Positions 11,671 to 23,356 of a stretch of 64,000 bases of DNA are shown here, in pieces. Origin of the DNA: Tethya wilhelma (Eukaryota > Porifera > Demospongiae > Tethyida > Tethyidae); NCBI GenBank assembly GCA_964030475.1, contig CAXIPT010000003.1:6702511-6766510 (forward strand). The letters are read 5' to 3'. The translations under genes were made by a program, and so were the position numbers. The notes below the pieces were generated by a model that saw only the letters and a program-made list of their open reading frames with translations, ran no database searches and was not told where the DNA came from. The first letter of the stretch is position 1, and each line of letters opens with the position of its first letter.

Positions 11671-11771
11671 GTAAGAAAACTGCTCTCTAAAGTTTATTGC
11701 ACATATTTGTGCATTGTGTAAAATCATGTGGAATGCACATTGGTTTATAGCTATTTACTCTACTTGCACAG
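11671..11771 (+). other. Predicted 5' UTR intron of arylsulfatase 4
   Basis: ATGCAG|GTAAGA donor and TTGCACAG acceptor, ending 4 nt before ATG 11776. Same layout as copy 2. The GTG that opens the frame at 11728 is intronic. Confidence 0.55.
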
Positions 11772-11775
11772 AGAA

Positions 11776-13289
11776 ATGATGTCACAACTATTCTATCTGA
11801 CCACGTTTCTACTGCTAATAAGTAGTGCACTATCACATCCGACAGTGACTAAACCCAACATTGTGTTTGTCCTTGTTGATGACTGGGGATTTGCTGAAGC
11901 TGGCTTTCGTAACCCGGCTCTAAAGACACCCACCTTTGACATGCTGGCTAAAACAGGTCTCATTCTAAACAGACACTATGTCTTCAAGTACTGCTCTCCT
12001 TCTCGGGCCTCCTTGCTATCAGGGAGATGGCCTCACCACGCCCACCAATGGAACCCTGATCCACCTGGTGTTACCGTAGGACTGAACATCAAGTTTACAA
12101 CTCTCCCTCAGAAGCTTAAACAAGCTGGTTACTCAACCCACATTGTTGGCAAGTGGCATGAAGGATTTTACGATCCAGCCTTCATACCCATAAACAGAGG
12201 ATTCGATACCTCTTCAGGCTTCCTAACAGGTATGGAGGACCACTTTACACAAAAGAGGGATTGTGCAGTGGATTACTGGAAGAATAATGATGTTGACTCA
12301 CGAAATGGAACCTATGATGACTACAACTATGTGAATGACCTTACTGAAGTGTTTGACAATCTCAAACCATCAACTCCAATGTTTCTCTACTTGCCTCTTC
12401 ACAATATCCACAGCCCTAACGAACTTAAGCTCCCCAAGATTGGATTGACAAATATGCTAAAAACTCTACATGCGCTACTCGTCGTGTAATACAGGCAATG
12501 GTTAGCATAGCCGACAATGTGACAGGACATGTTGTCAATCTTTTGAAGAAGAACAACATGTGGGATAACACTCTGATAGTGGTGTCTGCTGACAATGGTG
12601 GCTGTGGAAGCAGCAACTATCCTCTGAAAGGATCCAAAATGAACTTCTTTGAAGGTGGAGTAAGGACGATTGCTTTTGCCAATGGTGGCTTTCTTCCAAA
12701 GAATGCAATGGGAAAATCTTCTGATGGATTCATCCACATAGCAGACTGGTATCCAACCATTTGTAAGCTGGTGGGAGTAGATCCCTCTGACTCTGGAGAG
12801 GGCAAATTCCCAGTGGATGGTCTTGACATATGGCCCATCATCACTGGTGAGAACAGTAGCACACCCCACGACGAAATAGTACTGGGTTACAACTTTAAGT
12901 ATGACTACAATCACGGCAAGGGGTACCCAAGTGGTGCAATCATTTCTGGAAAGTACAAATTGATCATGGGACAACAAGGACCAGCCTGTGGGGGTCCAAA
13001 CTGGTCCCCGTTAGACACCCCATGCTCAAAGCCAGACCGAGGTACAGACTGTGACCCTTACTGTCTCTACAATATCATTGATGATCCTGAAGAACGTAAA
13101 GAGCTTTCAAAGAGTGAGCCAGAGATTTTGAAAGAGATGCTTGAGCGATACAACAAGTTTGAGAAGGAGCCGAGAGAGATGCAAGACCAGGGTTATCATA
13201 GCATGACGGAATTGCCACAGGAACCAAATGTGTGTCAGTACATCAGTGATCATGGTAGATATTGGCGACCATGGAAGAACGTGGATTGA
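11776..13289 (+). pseudogene. Arylsulfatase (ARSB-like), tandem copy 4, frameshifted
   Basis: This copy is full length in homology (signal peptide MMSQLFYLTTFLLLIS, YCSPSRASLLSGR, GKWHEG, C-terminal DCDPYCLYNIIDDP block), but its frame breaks near 12420. Aligned with copy 3, where the gene reads CCTATTGAAGCTCCCC, this copy has CCTAACGAACTTAAGCTCCCC, a net 5-nt insertion. The upstream frame runs on to a stop at 12487-12489. The downstream frame is open again from at least 12498 to TGA 13287-13289 with normal sulfatase sequence. No other disabling change is visible, so the lesion is recent, polymorphic or a sequence error. As read, the product would be about 238 residues, retaining the formylglycine motif but lacking the C-terminal half, and probably inactive. 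Confidence 0.85.
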
Positions 13290-13850
13290 ATGCATAACTT
13301 TGTTTAGTATAGATCTAGTGCATTGGGTTTTCTCACTATTGATATTCTAATATGTTGTACGCTATATATAGTAAACAATGAGAATAGTTTAATTGTTCTG
13401 AGTAAACTGTATAGTGCATGAATTCTTTCATTGAAACGGATTCATAACAGAGCTTGCTATATGTATAGCGAGGTATCAGTCCATGACATGCAGGAAAATG
13501 CAAACAGTTTTTCAAGCTAATGCATGTATTGTGAACTAAGTCTTATACTGAAGAGTCATGATGAGTGTTTCAAATTTTATCTACAAAAGAAATATTATGC
13601 TAGTTTAATGTGGATAACCTTGATATCAATGGAGTCCTATCCTTAGATACATTGTCAAGTGGATGTAGTCATATATGCTTATAATTATTACTCAAATTGC
13701 CAACACCGAATTTTGTTTTTGGCATGTAAGGTATGTTAGTACATATGTGGGTATATGACATCTATAAAAAGGTTACAAAATAAGAGAGCGTGAATTTGAA
13801 ATAAGAAAGCTTATATTTGACAAGATTTAATCATTAAATTTATAAATCTC
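13290..13850. other. Intergenic with repeated segment
   Basis: Downstream of the sulfatases. The part around 13510-13620 recurs, diverged, at 16513-16625 (shared runs such as GAACTAAGTCTTATACTGAA and GAGTCATGATGA). It appears to be the leading part of the duplicated TRAF-like unit described next. Confidence 0.5.
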
Positions 13851-13859
13851 AAGTCCACT

Positions 13860-14400
13860 AATGAAAAAGCAAATGACTGGTGAATTTGTGGTAGATAGCG
13901 GAATTGAAATGGCGAGCTAGCTGATTTTACTCTTCACTTGCTAACGCATAGCCATTCTACTAACATGGTAGCTTGTCCAAATAAATGTGGTGTAGAAATT
14001 CATCTTCAAGGGCTATATAGATGCCACATGGAAACAGATTGTCCCATGAGAATTGTTGAATGTATGTTCAAGCCTCTATAGTAGGTGGTGAAATACAATT
14101 ATGACACAAACAAATGGATGGGTGGATCTTGCTCATGGAGTGCATGTACATGTGCTGTGTTATAGAGACTGGCCAGTCTAACATATCATCACAATCACCT
14201 TCTATAAATTGCACAGTCCAACTACCATGGGAGATCACAACTATTATAAGAAGACTAGCACTAGGAGTGAGGGAACAGTCTTACTACATTTATCGTGGAG
14301 GAATTGCCAAGTTCTTGAAGCTCAATAAACTTTGACTCAATCATGCTGAAATGAACACAGTATTTGAAAAATAACACACTCAAACTTTGAGTCTACAACA
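13860..14400 (+). pseudogene. TRAF-like fragment, copy 1 (zinc finger + MATH remnant)
   Basis: At 13965 the frame reads MVACPNKCGVEIHLQGLYRC, then CP..IV.C.FKP: the C-x2-C, H and C spacing of a TRAF-type zinc finger (CPNKCG...L..H....CP...V.C.F). It is followed by a stop and then a degraded C-terminal piece (14190-14335) resembling the end of a MATH domain (VQL...., GGIAKFLKL). There is no continuous frame and no start-to-stop gene, so it is a relic. TRAF proteins are adaptors of TNF-receptor/NLR signalling, but this copy cannot encode one. Confidence 0.55.
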
Positions 14401-14589
14401 AAATTACCAGAACTCATAATTAATGCAGTAAAACCTACTGATCTAAATGTTAACACTGACACCAGTCAAAAATCTAATGCCATGCAAGCACCAATGGCAA
14501 AGAAAAAACAACAACAACAAACATGGCACTCACTGGGGCAAAATTTAATTAACAAAGGAGGAAGCAATACCCAATAAGATTTTTCAGAC

Positions 14590-14890
14590 ACATGTTGGTG
14601 TAGTTTGTGTTATTCGGCTGTACATGGCATATACAAGCCAATTTCCATGACAGAACATGTACAGTTGTTGAACCAGCTGGGGCACCACAGCCACCATGAG
14701 AAGACTATAGCACAGACATATGGGACTATGACATGATTGCATGGTGGGAGAATTGGACAGTTTATCAAGCTGAACTTGGACTCAATGCTGACAAAAAAAA
14801 ACAACAAAACCTCAGTACTTGAAAGGTGATACACTCAAACTTTGAATCTATTGTCAATTTACTCAAACCAGAAGAATTTTAGTTTTGTAG
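14590..14890 (+). pseudogene. MATH-domain remnant of a TRAF-like gene
   Basis: Reads as MTEHVQLLNQLGHHSHHEKT, then GGRIGQFIKL and YLKGDTLKL in adjoining frames. This is the pattern of the last MATH strands (V.LLNQL....HH...., G.G..QFI....L....YLKDDTL..R). Stops and frame changes interrupt it. It is a third copy of the sequence seen at 14190-14335 and 17390-17560. Confidence 0.55.
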
Positions 14891-15429
14891 TTAGGATACA
14901 CACACTGTAAACAAAAATAATTCAGTTCTCACTATGTTTCTTTTGTACTTGCAACTGCAAAAGTTATGGACTATAAGCTGATCAGTTTAGAGCGATCGAA
15001 TGGTTTAGGCATGTATACTGCACCCACATCACTAAGTTTCCCCCTATTTTCTACACATAGTTTACATACCCTAGCTAGCTACATAGATTCTACCAAATTT
15101 TCTCACGAAAGAGGTCAACTGTAGGGGTGCATGTAGTCTACCGAGCTTCCGCATTTTTCGCTGCTTTATGTTAGCCATAGGAAAGGGTCGTTAAAGTGAA
15201 AAATGTGTAGGTTAGCTTGCTAGACTAGGGTACATGGGGTCAGGCAATAATTGAAACATAATATCCTTCAGTCCAATTAAAGGACAAACTCAGAGAGAAG
15301 GTACAACACATATTTATTTTGCTGAATCAGCAAGGAGGTGCATGTGATCAGCTGGATTCATTCATGGCAGTCATGATTATAGTTTGGTATCAACAGAGTT
15401 ATCAGGTCAGCAAAAGGATACTCATGTAG
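14891..15429. other. Intergenic
   Basis: AT-rich sequence between the TRAF-like relics and a MITE. I see no exon, RNA or clear repeat. Confidence 0.5.
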
Positions 15430-15764
15430 TACCGTATTCATTCTAATTACAGCTCCACTCTAAAACAAGCACCAACTCTGGATTTCAATTTTTTTTCTGC
15501 TCTAATTAAGGACCATTCGGAAATTTTAATTAATTTTTTGTGGTGCTTAGTTAATTGGAATGAGAGTTAGCCATGCGTGGCTTTGCATGGATGAATGGCT
15601 TTGCGTGGCTTTGCAATCAGTAGTAACTTCGTTCTTTTTGTAAGAACCACCCTAATTTATATAAGAACCATCCTGGGTCAATGATTTTTTTTTCATTCTA
15701 AATGAGAGACCATTTCCATATTTGAATTATTTTTTCTGGTGCTATAATTAGAATGAATACGGTA
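15430..15764. mobile_element. MITE, TIR TACCGTATTCATTCTAATTA
   Basis: A 335-bp non-coding element. The first 24 bases and the reverse complement of the last 24 differ at one position. The ends are TA-CCG...CGG-TA, fitting a TA target duplication of a Tc1/mariner-type donor. An internal segment has GGACCATT..GAAATTT repeated in inverted form. Confidence 0.8.
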
Positions 15765-16511
15765 GTGGATGTTGTACTTCCTTTGGGTTAATGCTCAAAT
15801 TGGCAAAATTGACTACTGCATACCTTAGCAAGACAGAGGATCTCAAATCATTTGAGACAGGCATCAGAGTCATTTATATTGTGGCCCGGCTGGGACTAGG
15901 GAGTCCCGGACTCTCCATCTTTTAACACTGCTATTTACACACACAGTACAGCAGAACACAACAAAGTTTTTAAAGTCACTGGGCCATCTCAAGAGGGGTC
16001 ATCCTCACCTGGAGTGGTGTGGTGTAGTAACAAGGACTTGCATGTAAATTATAGTTCTCGTTTTACCGCGCACAACTCTATTTTTAGCATTGAAGCAATT
16101 AGACTCTACATTTACCTGCGAAAATGTGTCTTGCCTTTATCCACTCAACTCGACTTAGGTTTTGCTCGGCTGTTCCAAAGCTTTCCTAGCTCCACTCATC
16201 CAGTCACTAGACTCATTGTATTATTATATGTATCGAAAAGTGGCAATGGACCGCACAATAGGATCTGAATAAATTTCACCGTAACCCCATCGTCACTGCA
16301 CTGCCGGCATAAGCGCTGCGCAGTCGGGTGGGTGATACGTACGTACGCTCGTGCGTAGTGTCAGTGCGGTGCGTACTAATCACCTTGCTAGTTCGGGACA
16401 CGAGACAAGGCTAAGCGCTCATGAAGCTAGAACTGGATGAAACTTCAAGGGAGGAAATTAGTGACATATCTAGCTGACAGCCACAAGACCTCAAAGAACC
16501 CAATGTAAGAA
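15765..16511. other. Intergenic up to contig join
   Basis: No supported exon. The region 16290-16400 is locally GC-rich with short palindromes (TAAGCGCT, ACGTACGTACG) and may be promoter-like, but nothing assigns it to a gene. A single N at 16512 ends this block. Confidence 0.45.
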
Positions 16512-16512
16512 N

Positions 16513-17650
16513 TCAAGCTAATGCGAACTAAGTCTTATACTGAAGAGTCATGATGACCATTTCTAATTTTTATCTATGAAAGAAATATGCTAGCTTGATA
16601 TGGGATATCCTTGGCAATTTGAGAAATAATTGTAAGCATGTATGACTAGCGAGCTAGTTGATCTTACTCTTCACTTGCTAACAGCATGTTCTACCAACAT
16701 GGTAGCTTGTCCAAACAAATGTAGTGTATTAAGTTTCAAGAGCTTGACATTCACATGAAAATGAATTGTCCCACAAGAATTGTTAAATCTATGTTCAAGC
16801 CCCTAGGTTGTGAAGTACAACAAGTACACAAGCTCACATCAATCAATGACAGTGTACATCGATCAACTGACGGGCATGATGGTGTTGATGGAGAGAATGG
16901 TTTCCTGGAAGCAAAGAACATAGCTAAGAGAAATATCTGCAGCACATGTAGAAGAGATTGAATGAATGTAAGCAAATATTGAACAGCTACAACAAGAGAT
17001 AGCCACTGCACATTAGGTTCAGCAAGCTTATAAAGAGAGTGTCAGACAACAAGTGAATAGTAAAGTGTCCTTGAAGTGGTTTATTTTCAACACTCAATTT
17101 AACCTTGTTGATTTAAATGCTAACAATACCATGCAGTTAAAAATCTAACAAAACAAAAGCCAAGTACCAATGGCAAAGAAAAACTGGACACCCTGCAAAA
17201 TTTAATAACAAAGGGTTTTGTAAAGATTATTTATTATTCAACAAAAATATTATTTCACTCTCACTGAAATTGAATCTATGGAGACTGCATATGGTACAGG
17301 TTCTATTCCTTCACTGCAAATTACAACAATAATGTTGGTTTAAACTCAACATGTATACCAGAGGAGATGCCGATAACAATGGACAGTATATGTGCATGCA
17401 AATTAACACAGACAAGTCAATCTCTATGACAGGACAAGTACACTTGTTGAGCGAGCTGAGATACCACAGCCATCATGAGAGGACTAGCAGAGACACGTGG
17501 GACTACCACACTAGTAGTGGTGGGAGAATTGGACAGTTTATCAATTAAGCTCAGTGAACTTGGACTCAATAGTGACAAAAACACACTCAAATTTCAAATC
17601 TATTGTCAATTCATACCCATGAAACTAATGGATTACAGTTTAGCATTGTA
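16513..17650 (+). pseudogene. TRAF-like relic, copy 2
   Basis: Begins right after the N at 16512. It matches the copy 1 unit in order: the leading repeat (16513-16625), the zinc-finger start MVACPNKCS (16699), the shifted continuation NCPTRIVKSMFKPLGCEV (from ~16760), then a MATH-end remnant with MTGQVHLLSELRYHSHH and GGRIGQFIN (17430-17548). Stops and frame changes separate the pieces. Overall divergence from copy 1 is large enough that this is an old paralogue rather than an allele. Confidence 0.55.
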
Positions 17651-18397
17651 GTATATAAGAATACACAAAATAACAATAACTATACTCATTATGTTTCTTT
17701 TGTCCGTGTGCAAAAATGCAAAAAGATTACATTTATAGAGCATTGTAGTGCATTGACTAATGGCTGNTGTGATTATTTGAAAACATACCAGTAAAGATGG
17801 TCAGAGTTAAAAACACAAAGTGCAGGAGAAGACTAGAGAATGAGGCTCATTCAGAGATGGCATGGCATATAATAATAAAAATGTATAGCTTCGTTGCCAG
17901 GCTCTACACATGCAGTACTTCATTTACATGATTTCACGCACCAGGCTACCTCCCTTCCTATTTTTCAGTGTGAATATTCACAGAAAGATAAAATTCAGTA
18001 TGCCACAGCAGAGAAACTCTCTCTACTGCCTCTCTATGTGCAATGTTATTCATGTGATTTCGTATACCAGGCTCTCTCTCTTTCTACTTCTGTGCTTACA
18101 CATGCATAATATTCACAGGGGAAAACCCTCCTTGGGAATGAGACTATTATATGTGACCCTTTATAATGGCTAATCTACTCAGGCTCTCCAGGAATGCTTA
18201 GTATCTAATGATACAATTAGAGATCAGAGCTATCGTGTGACAACAGCTACTTGAACATGGGAAGTCACTTGCACTGGATGCTGCTCAGCTCAGTTCGCAA
18301 ACAATAGCTTATAGTTTACACATCCTTTACCAGAGACAATGAAAGCACCAAAATGTACAACCCTCCGCATCATTACAATTATATCAGCAAACTACTA
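17651..18397. other. Intergenic with contig join at 17767
   Basis: No supported exon. It contains the single N at 17767. A loose direct repeat is present around 17925-17990 and 18050-18115 (ATGATTTCACGCACCAGGCT / GTGATTTCGTATACCAGGCT). Confidence 0.4.
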
Positions 18398-18705
18398 CAG
18401 TAGAACCTCGATTATCTGAACAGAACTGAAAGGCCAAATTTCAGTTAATTAGAACAAATATGAACAGACTCCACCCTCTTTTCGAGCTTGAAGCTTATGT
18501 AATCGTACACATGGTCGCCATTATTCAAGTTTGATTTATCTACCAGTGTTCTGAGATGCTAAAGAGCTAGTAAAACTATTGTGGCTACTGCTAGAGCTGC
18601 AAAATAAGCATAATTCATTGCTTCAGCTATCCGAACCAATTCAGTTTTCCGAATGCTGGAAATTAGTCTGTGACCTGAGGTGTTTGGATAATCGAGGTTC
18701 TACTG
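18398..18705. mobile_element. MITE, TIR CAGTAGAACCTCGATTATC
   Basis: About 308 bp bounded by CAGTAGAACCTCGATTATCT and its inverted complement ending GGTTCTACTG. The TIR is of the pogo/Tigger-like type common in animals. The left end is preceded by TA. A solo right end of the same family lies at 33689-33718. Confidence 0.8.
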
Positions 18706-19015
18706 TTAATATAATCCCAAATGATCAATCACATAGAAAATAAAGGCATTGTTGTTGCATAAGCCTCAGTGCACTCAAACGTATGATTAAAAGATGCAAG
18801 TTATGACAATCAATACTGATACTTATGCAACCAGGCCCAGTCTGCAATTAAGGTATTACTGAGCTGTGGCCAGCCCAGCCATAATCTCTGGGGGGGAAAA
18901 ACTCGGTGAAGAAAATACAGGATAAACTTGATGAACACTGTTATAATATCAATGGAAAGCTAGATATCCCTCGAACCAAAGACCTCCTGATTACTAGTCA
19001 CACCTTAGCTTCATG
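18706..19015. other. Intergenic
   Basis: No exon or repeat I can support. Confidence 0.4.
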
Positions 19016-19082
19016 CCCAGGCTCCTCCTTCGTGAATATTTCCTTATTTTCGTAGGAAATATTCGCAAAGGAGGAGCCTGGG
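19016..19082. repeat. Near-perfect 67-bp hairpin
   Basis: CCCAGGCTCCTCCTT at the left and AAGGAGGAGCCTGGG at the right form a stem that continues through AATATTTCCT/AGGAAATATT. Similar CTCC-rich palindromes occur at 38104-38152 and near 50780-50820, suggesting a small hairpin repeat family. Confidence 0.7.
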
Positions 19083-19619
19083 AACAATGTTAGTCACACT
19101 TACTGATGCATCTATACAAAATTAATACTGTATGCTGAGTGGTCAGGGCTGGGTCATACATGTACAGTGGAGTTCACTAGTATAAAAAAACACACAACTA
19201 AGCTAATAAACAGGTAACTAATTACTTGCAAATTTTGTTAGTGTGGTAACACATTGCTGAACTATGTGCGATATATTGTTCCAGCACTGCAGCTAACAGC
19301 ACACATTCAGTCAAGCACTACTGTATTTAGAAAATACACACTTTTTTTGCTGTGATTAATTGATGGATGCATTGTGAGAAAGTTTGATTGATGACCATAA
19401 GTACCTCTTCATTTTGACCCTAGAGCTGATGTCTTCAGATAAAATTTTAGAAACAGATAGATAATTCTCTACATGTGCTACACATGGGCCAAGGCTAACA
19501 ATAGTAAGGCCAGTCTTACCTGACATGCATAGACTACAATAATTATATACTGACTAAATGCTTAACATATGTTGCTATGGATCAGTGGTTTGTGGGAAAA
19601 TGAAGCCTTTACCACAGTA

Positions 19620-19816
19620 TTAAGGCGAGTTCACATACACTGTGTTGCGTTGTGTTATAATACTTTTGATTGGCGATGCAGCAATCCAATGCAACATTAG
19701 ACAGACTTAAGGAAATTGTTCTAAGTATTGCGTTTGATACGCTGCATTGCTGCATTTTTGCGTGCGAATAATTTACGCAACGCAACGTAACGGGAAGTTC
19801 TGTGAATGTACCTTAA
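19620..19816. mobile_element. MITE with TTAA ends
   Basis: 197 bp from TTAAGGCGAGTTCACA to TGTGAATGTACCTTAA. Terminal repeats are imperfect, with inner GTTGCGTTG / CAACGCAACG arms. The TTAA flanks are the piggyBac-type target. Confidence 0.6.
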
Positions 19817-20089
19817 CTCTTTGTTACTTTTCTCCAGCTACATTATTTCCCTAACCACAATGCTTTTCAATGCTAAATCTACATGTCCTCCATCATAGAC
19901 ACATTGGCAAAAAATGTGTGTGTCTTTCTCCATAATCTGTACATCCGATGACATTTTTGACCAATCAGATTTTGTTTTGAATTTTTGGGCCAGGAAAATT
20001 GGTTGACACACTATGTAGCACATATAGTGTGCATGCATATATGAATATTATACAAGTGTATAAGAGTTGGTTAATAATCAATTATACAA

Positions 20090-20295
20090 CTAAAGTCCAT
20101 CTGGTTTGAGAATGCCGCCGGAAGTAAATTAATGACAATTCATTTCGTAAGGAACAAAATGACTGGTAAGGGGTAGGAGGCTGAAAAAGCAATCAAAAGA
20201 TTAATGGGGAGAAAAAGTGCTTTCCAATGGTGCTTGAAATTTTGAATAATAAGAAAGTTATTCAATTTAGCAATCTCAAACCAGATGGACTTTAG
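20090..20295. mobile_element. MITE, TIR CTAAAGTCCATCTGGTTTGA
   Basis: 206 bp with perfect 22-bp terminal inverted repeats (right end TCAAACCAGATGGACTTTAG). No coding capacity. Confidence 0.8.
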
Positions 20296-20395
20296 GCACA
20301 GGTGAACCTGGCCAGACCTCTACATTATGTACTGGAATAGTTATGGCCAACAAAACACTGCCAGGCAACTGATCTCTGGGTATATGATGGAGCTA

Positions 20396-20398
<3 letters not shown>

Positions 20399-20435
<37 letters not shown>

Positions 20436-20446
20436 TGTGCGTGTGT
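20399..20446. repeat. (GT)n microsatellite
   Basis: GT dinucleotide tract with a few interruptions. Confidence 0.85.
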
Positions 20447-20929
20447 GTAGCATGTACTAAGTGTTGTGGTTGTCATGTGTGTCTCTGTCTATCTTATTTA
20501 CAAGATTGTTTGAAGGACAGCATCTCAAACGTGACAAAACACTAGTACTAATGCTCACAGGAGTCAGGGACTTCAGTTCATGCTGAAGAGGAGGGTAGAC
20601 TTCTTGGAGGTACCATCAGAGTTTGCTGCTCAGAGTCTGACATAGTTGAAGCCAGGACAAGAATACAAAAAAAGAAAAATATTCTGGACAAGCACTCCAG
20701 AAGTACAACCAGACTGACTTACAATATTATTGTGAGTCATTCTTACTGGTTGTGCTTCCAGCTGAGTTTTCAGTCTAATCAAATTAAGAAAATGGACAAG
20801 ATAGAAAAATTTTAGGGAAATTAATTTTCTTCCTCCTACTATAAGAAAGTTCAACAAATATCATGTAGCCATGTCAAAATTCACGATAAATTCAATTATG
20901 AACATAGGTACCTTCAATTTTGACCTCAT

Positions 20930-20936
20930 ACACACA

Positions 20937-20980
<44 letters not shown>
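20930..20980. repeat. (CA)n microsatellite
   Basis: CA dinucleotide tract of about 25 units. Confidence 0.9.
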
Positions 20981-20982
<2 letters not shown>

Positions 20983-22112
20983 GGATTATTTATTTAACAA
21001 GAGCAAATGCTAAATTAAGGCATTGTCTATTGCTGTCTAAATCCAGACAAGCTACAGCACAAGGTGTTATTCAAACTCCACATGCAAGTACATGCGATCA
21101 AATCTTATTGTCACAGTGATCACACATGACTGGAATGTAATAATTAACCGGCTCTGAATAAACATCACTAGCTATACCTCCCCATTGGCACACCAATGAG
21201 CTCCTATACAGGATACACTGACTCCATTACCATACTTTTCAAGTACTTGCATGTATTCTTACATCAGTTTGCAGGCCAGCTTCCTACATGTCTGATCCCT
21301 ACCCCACCTTTTTGCCTGTGAAAACTTTTACATGTGCTTTCTGCCAAGATTCTCTATAAATTGTTTACGAGAAGTCATGCGACAATCATGTCCCTGCAAT
21401 GACTGAATGCTGATTGTCAAGGTCAACTCCACTGTATCTGTACCCAAAGAAAATATTGGAATTCAACCAACCATCACTGACAACATTACAAGGTTGCACT
21501 TTCACCTCAGAATGAATCACATGTCATTGCATTAAAAAAATCATTGGAACAAAATTTTGAGATCTAGGTGGGATTCGAATAAACTTCGGTTGAATGCTTT
21601 TAGCACTGAGCTACTAAAGCTCACAGGCATTGGAACAGTAAAGAGCAGTATACACTACTATTCATAAACACTAGATGACTTCCAAACCAGATCTCAAGGC
21701 CTACATGTAATGGCATGACCCACAGGATACAAATACATGACCAACATGTCCCTCCCGACACAACAAAGCATGCCATACCTAACATTATGTTACTTGAAAA
21801 CAAAGTGCTTTCAAACTTGGAAGTCAAAGGGTTGCACAGCTATATGCCTACGCACAAAAACAGGAGACTATATAATCATTTTCAGTGAAAACTCTCCACC
21901 ATGCATGCACACTATCAGTTGTTTCTCACAAGCTACACAAACAACCGGTTTGGCCATGGTTGAAGAAAAGAAAATCTGTGGTGCAATAAAGTCACAGATA
22001 TCAGAGTGTACATACATCAATACATCCTAGAATTTTCTTGCTGGCAAAGAGGTGTGATCTCGGTACACGGTGTGATCTTGGTACAAGGGCACAGATAGAG
22101 GTGGATTCCACT
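20981..22112. other. Gene-poor intergenic region
   Basis: No exon is supported. On the minus strand 21562-21624 resembles a tRNA-derived SINE head: an A-box-like TAGCTCAGTGC and a B-box-like TATTCGAATCCC at tRNA spacing, without a foldable acceptor stem. The remainder is unassigned. Confidence 0.4.
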
Positions 22113-22332
22113 TACCGTATAGCACAAAGTATTGGCGGGAATAAAATTTGGCGAATTGTCAAAAATTTCGTGATTTGCGGATTTAATTTTGGCATTTGCG
22201 CACATAGCAATACACGTATTCCATATGTGCATGCGCAAAAATGACCGTTTGGTTGATTTAATATTGGCGGTCCTTATCAAAACTGCCAATCCGCCAATAT
22301 TAAAATCCGCCAAATTTTTGTGCTATACAGTA
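22113..22332. mobile_element. MITE, TACCGTATAGCACAAA type
   Basis: 220 bp. The left end TACCGTATAGCACAAA and the right end TTTGTGCTATACAGTA are inverted complements with one mismatch. The interior is built from inverted copies of AATATTGGCGG / CCGCCAATATT. TA flanks. Confidence 0.8.
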
Positions 22333-22676
22333 TTATACACGTCACATGTAGGCCAGACTCTTTCGGCTAGCACATATCACTGACAAGTTATACTATTATG
22401 ATTTAATACAGGGGGTGGTGACTCTCATAATATGTACTGTACTTTGATGAGACGCAACTGACTGTGGTCAAGATGACGGTCAGCGGTCAAAATTTCAGAT
22501 AGTCAAAGCTAGTTGGTAAAGGTTGTCATAGCAATGAGAGAAGTACAAAATTTCACTGTATTGTCAATGGTCATCAAAGGTCAAAATGGAAATTTTAGAC
22601 AGTCAAGATCTTGACCATGGTCATGGCTCCAAGTACAGAACATACGAGTCACCCACCCTTGTATAAACTTATATAC

Positions 22677-23007
22677 CTAATGAAACTGTCTGTCCACGGG
22701 GTACTGTCTTTGGAGCCATGTCTGGATCACGAGGAACTGGAAGGTATCCAAAGGACTGCTGCTTATCATCATCTCTTGAGACAAACCCATGTCCTTCTCG
22801 TGCGTTCATGGGGCTCTTATTAGAGTGTTGGTGGTGGTCTGGTGAGGTCTGCTGACAGAGCGCAACGGAGGAAGAGTGAAGAGCCCTTTCCTTACGCTCA
22901 AGGAAACCTCTTCCAATTTTTCTTATGTTTGAGCCAACAAAATGCTTCATCTGTCTTCTGAAGACAACAGTCCATGTAAGCATTCTCCACGTGGTCAGAA
23001 CAGCCAT
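22677..23007 (-). CDS. Possible first coding exon, unrecognised protein
   Basis: From ATG 23005-23007 a frame of 110 codons runs to a plausible donor TTAG|GTATAT at 22677. The N-terminus (MAVLTTWRMLTWTVVFRRQM) is positively charged and lacks acidic residues for ~30 residues, as in mitochondrial presequences. Later residues include FGYLPVPRDPDMAPKT. I do not recognise the family and could not find the next exon at lower coordinates. The frame extends upstream through the foldback repeat, which I regard as accidental. Alternatives are a chance frame or an orphan exon separated by a join. Confidence 0.35.
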
Positions 23008-23356
23008 CTTTCTAGATTGCGGAATATTTGCGACGCGGTACGCAGAGGATCGACATACGCGCGGCGCTACATACACATGTTGATAATTATGGTGGCCGAG
23101 AAGTGCAAACCCGACGTCGGGGTCATATGGCCCCCGACATTGCGCCGACGTATCGCCGACAGTGCGCCGACGTATCGCCGACAATGCGCCGATGTATCGC
23201 CGACAGAGCGCCGATAGAGCGCCGACAATGCGCCGACGTATCGCCGACATTGCGCCGACGTATCGCCGATAGAGTGCCGATAATACGCCGATAGAACGCC
23301 GACGTGTCGCCGACGAGGCGCCGCCGTATCGCCGAAGAGGCGCCGACGCACTGTGC

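Noticed and set aside
11728..11775. Upstream extension of arylsulfatase 4
   Set aside because: GTG start inside a predicted 5' UTR intron; ATG 11776 fits the other copies.
20540..20720. Possible plus-strand exon (ESGTSVHAEEEGRLLGGTIR)
   Set aside because: Open for ~90 codons after an AG, but with no family resemblance, no partner exon and repeat-rich surroundings.
23100..23350. Regular GC-rich repeats as a possible CRISPR array
   Set aside because: Units are contiguous or near-contiguous with no unique spacers, and the context is a eukaryotic foldback transposon.
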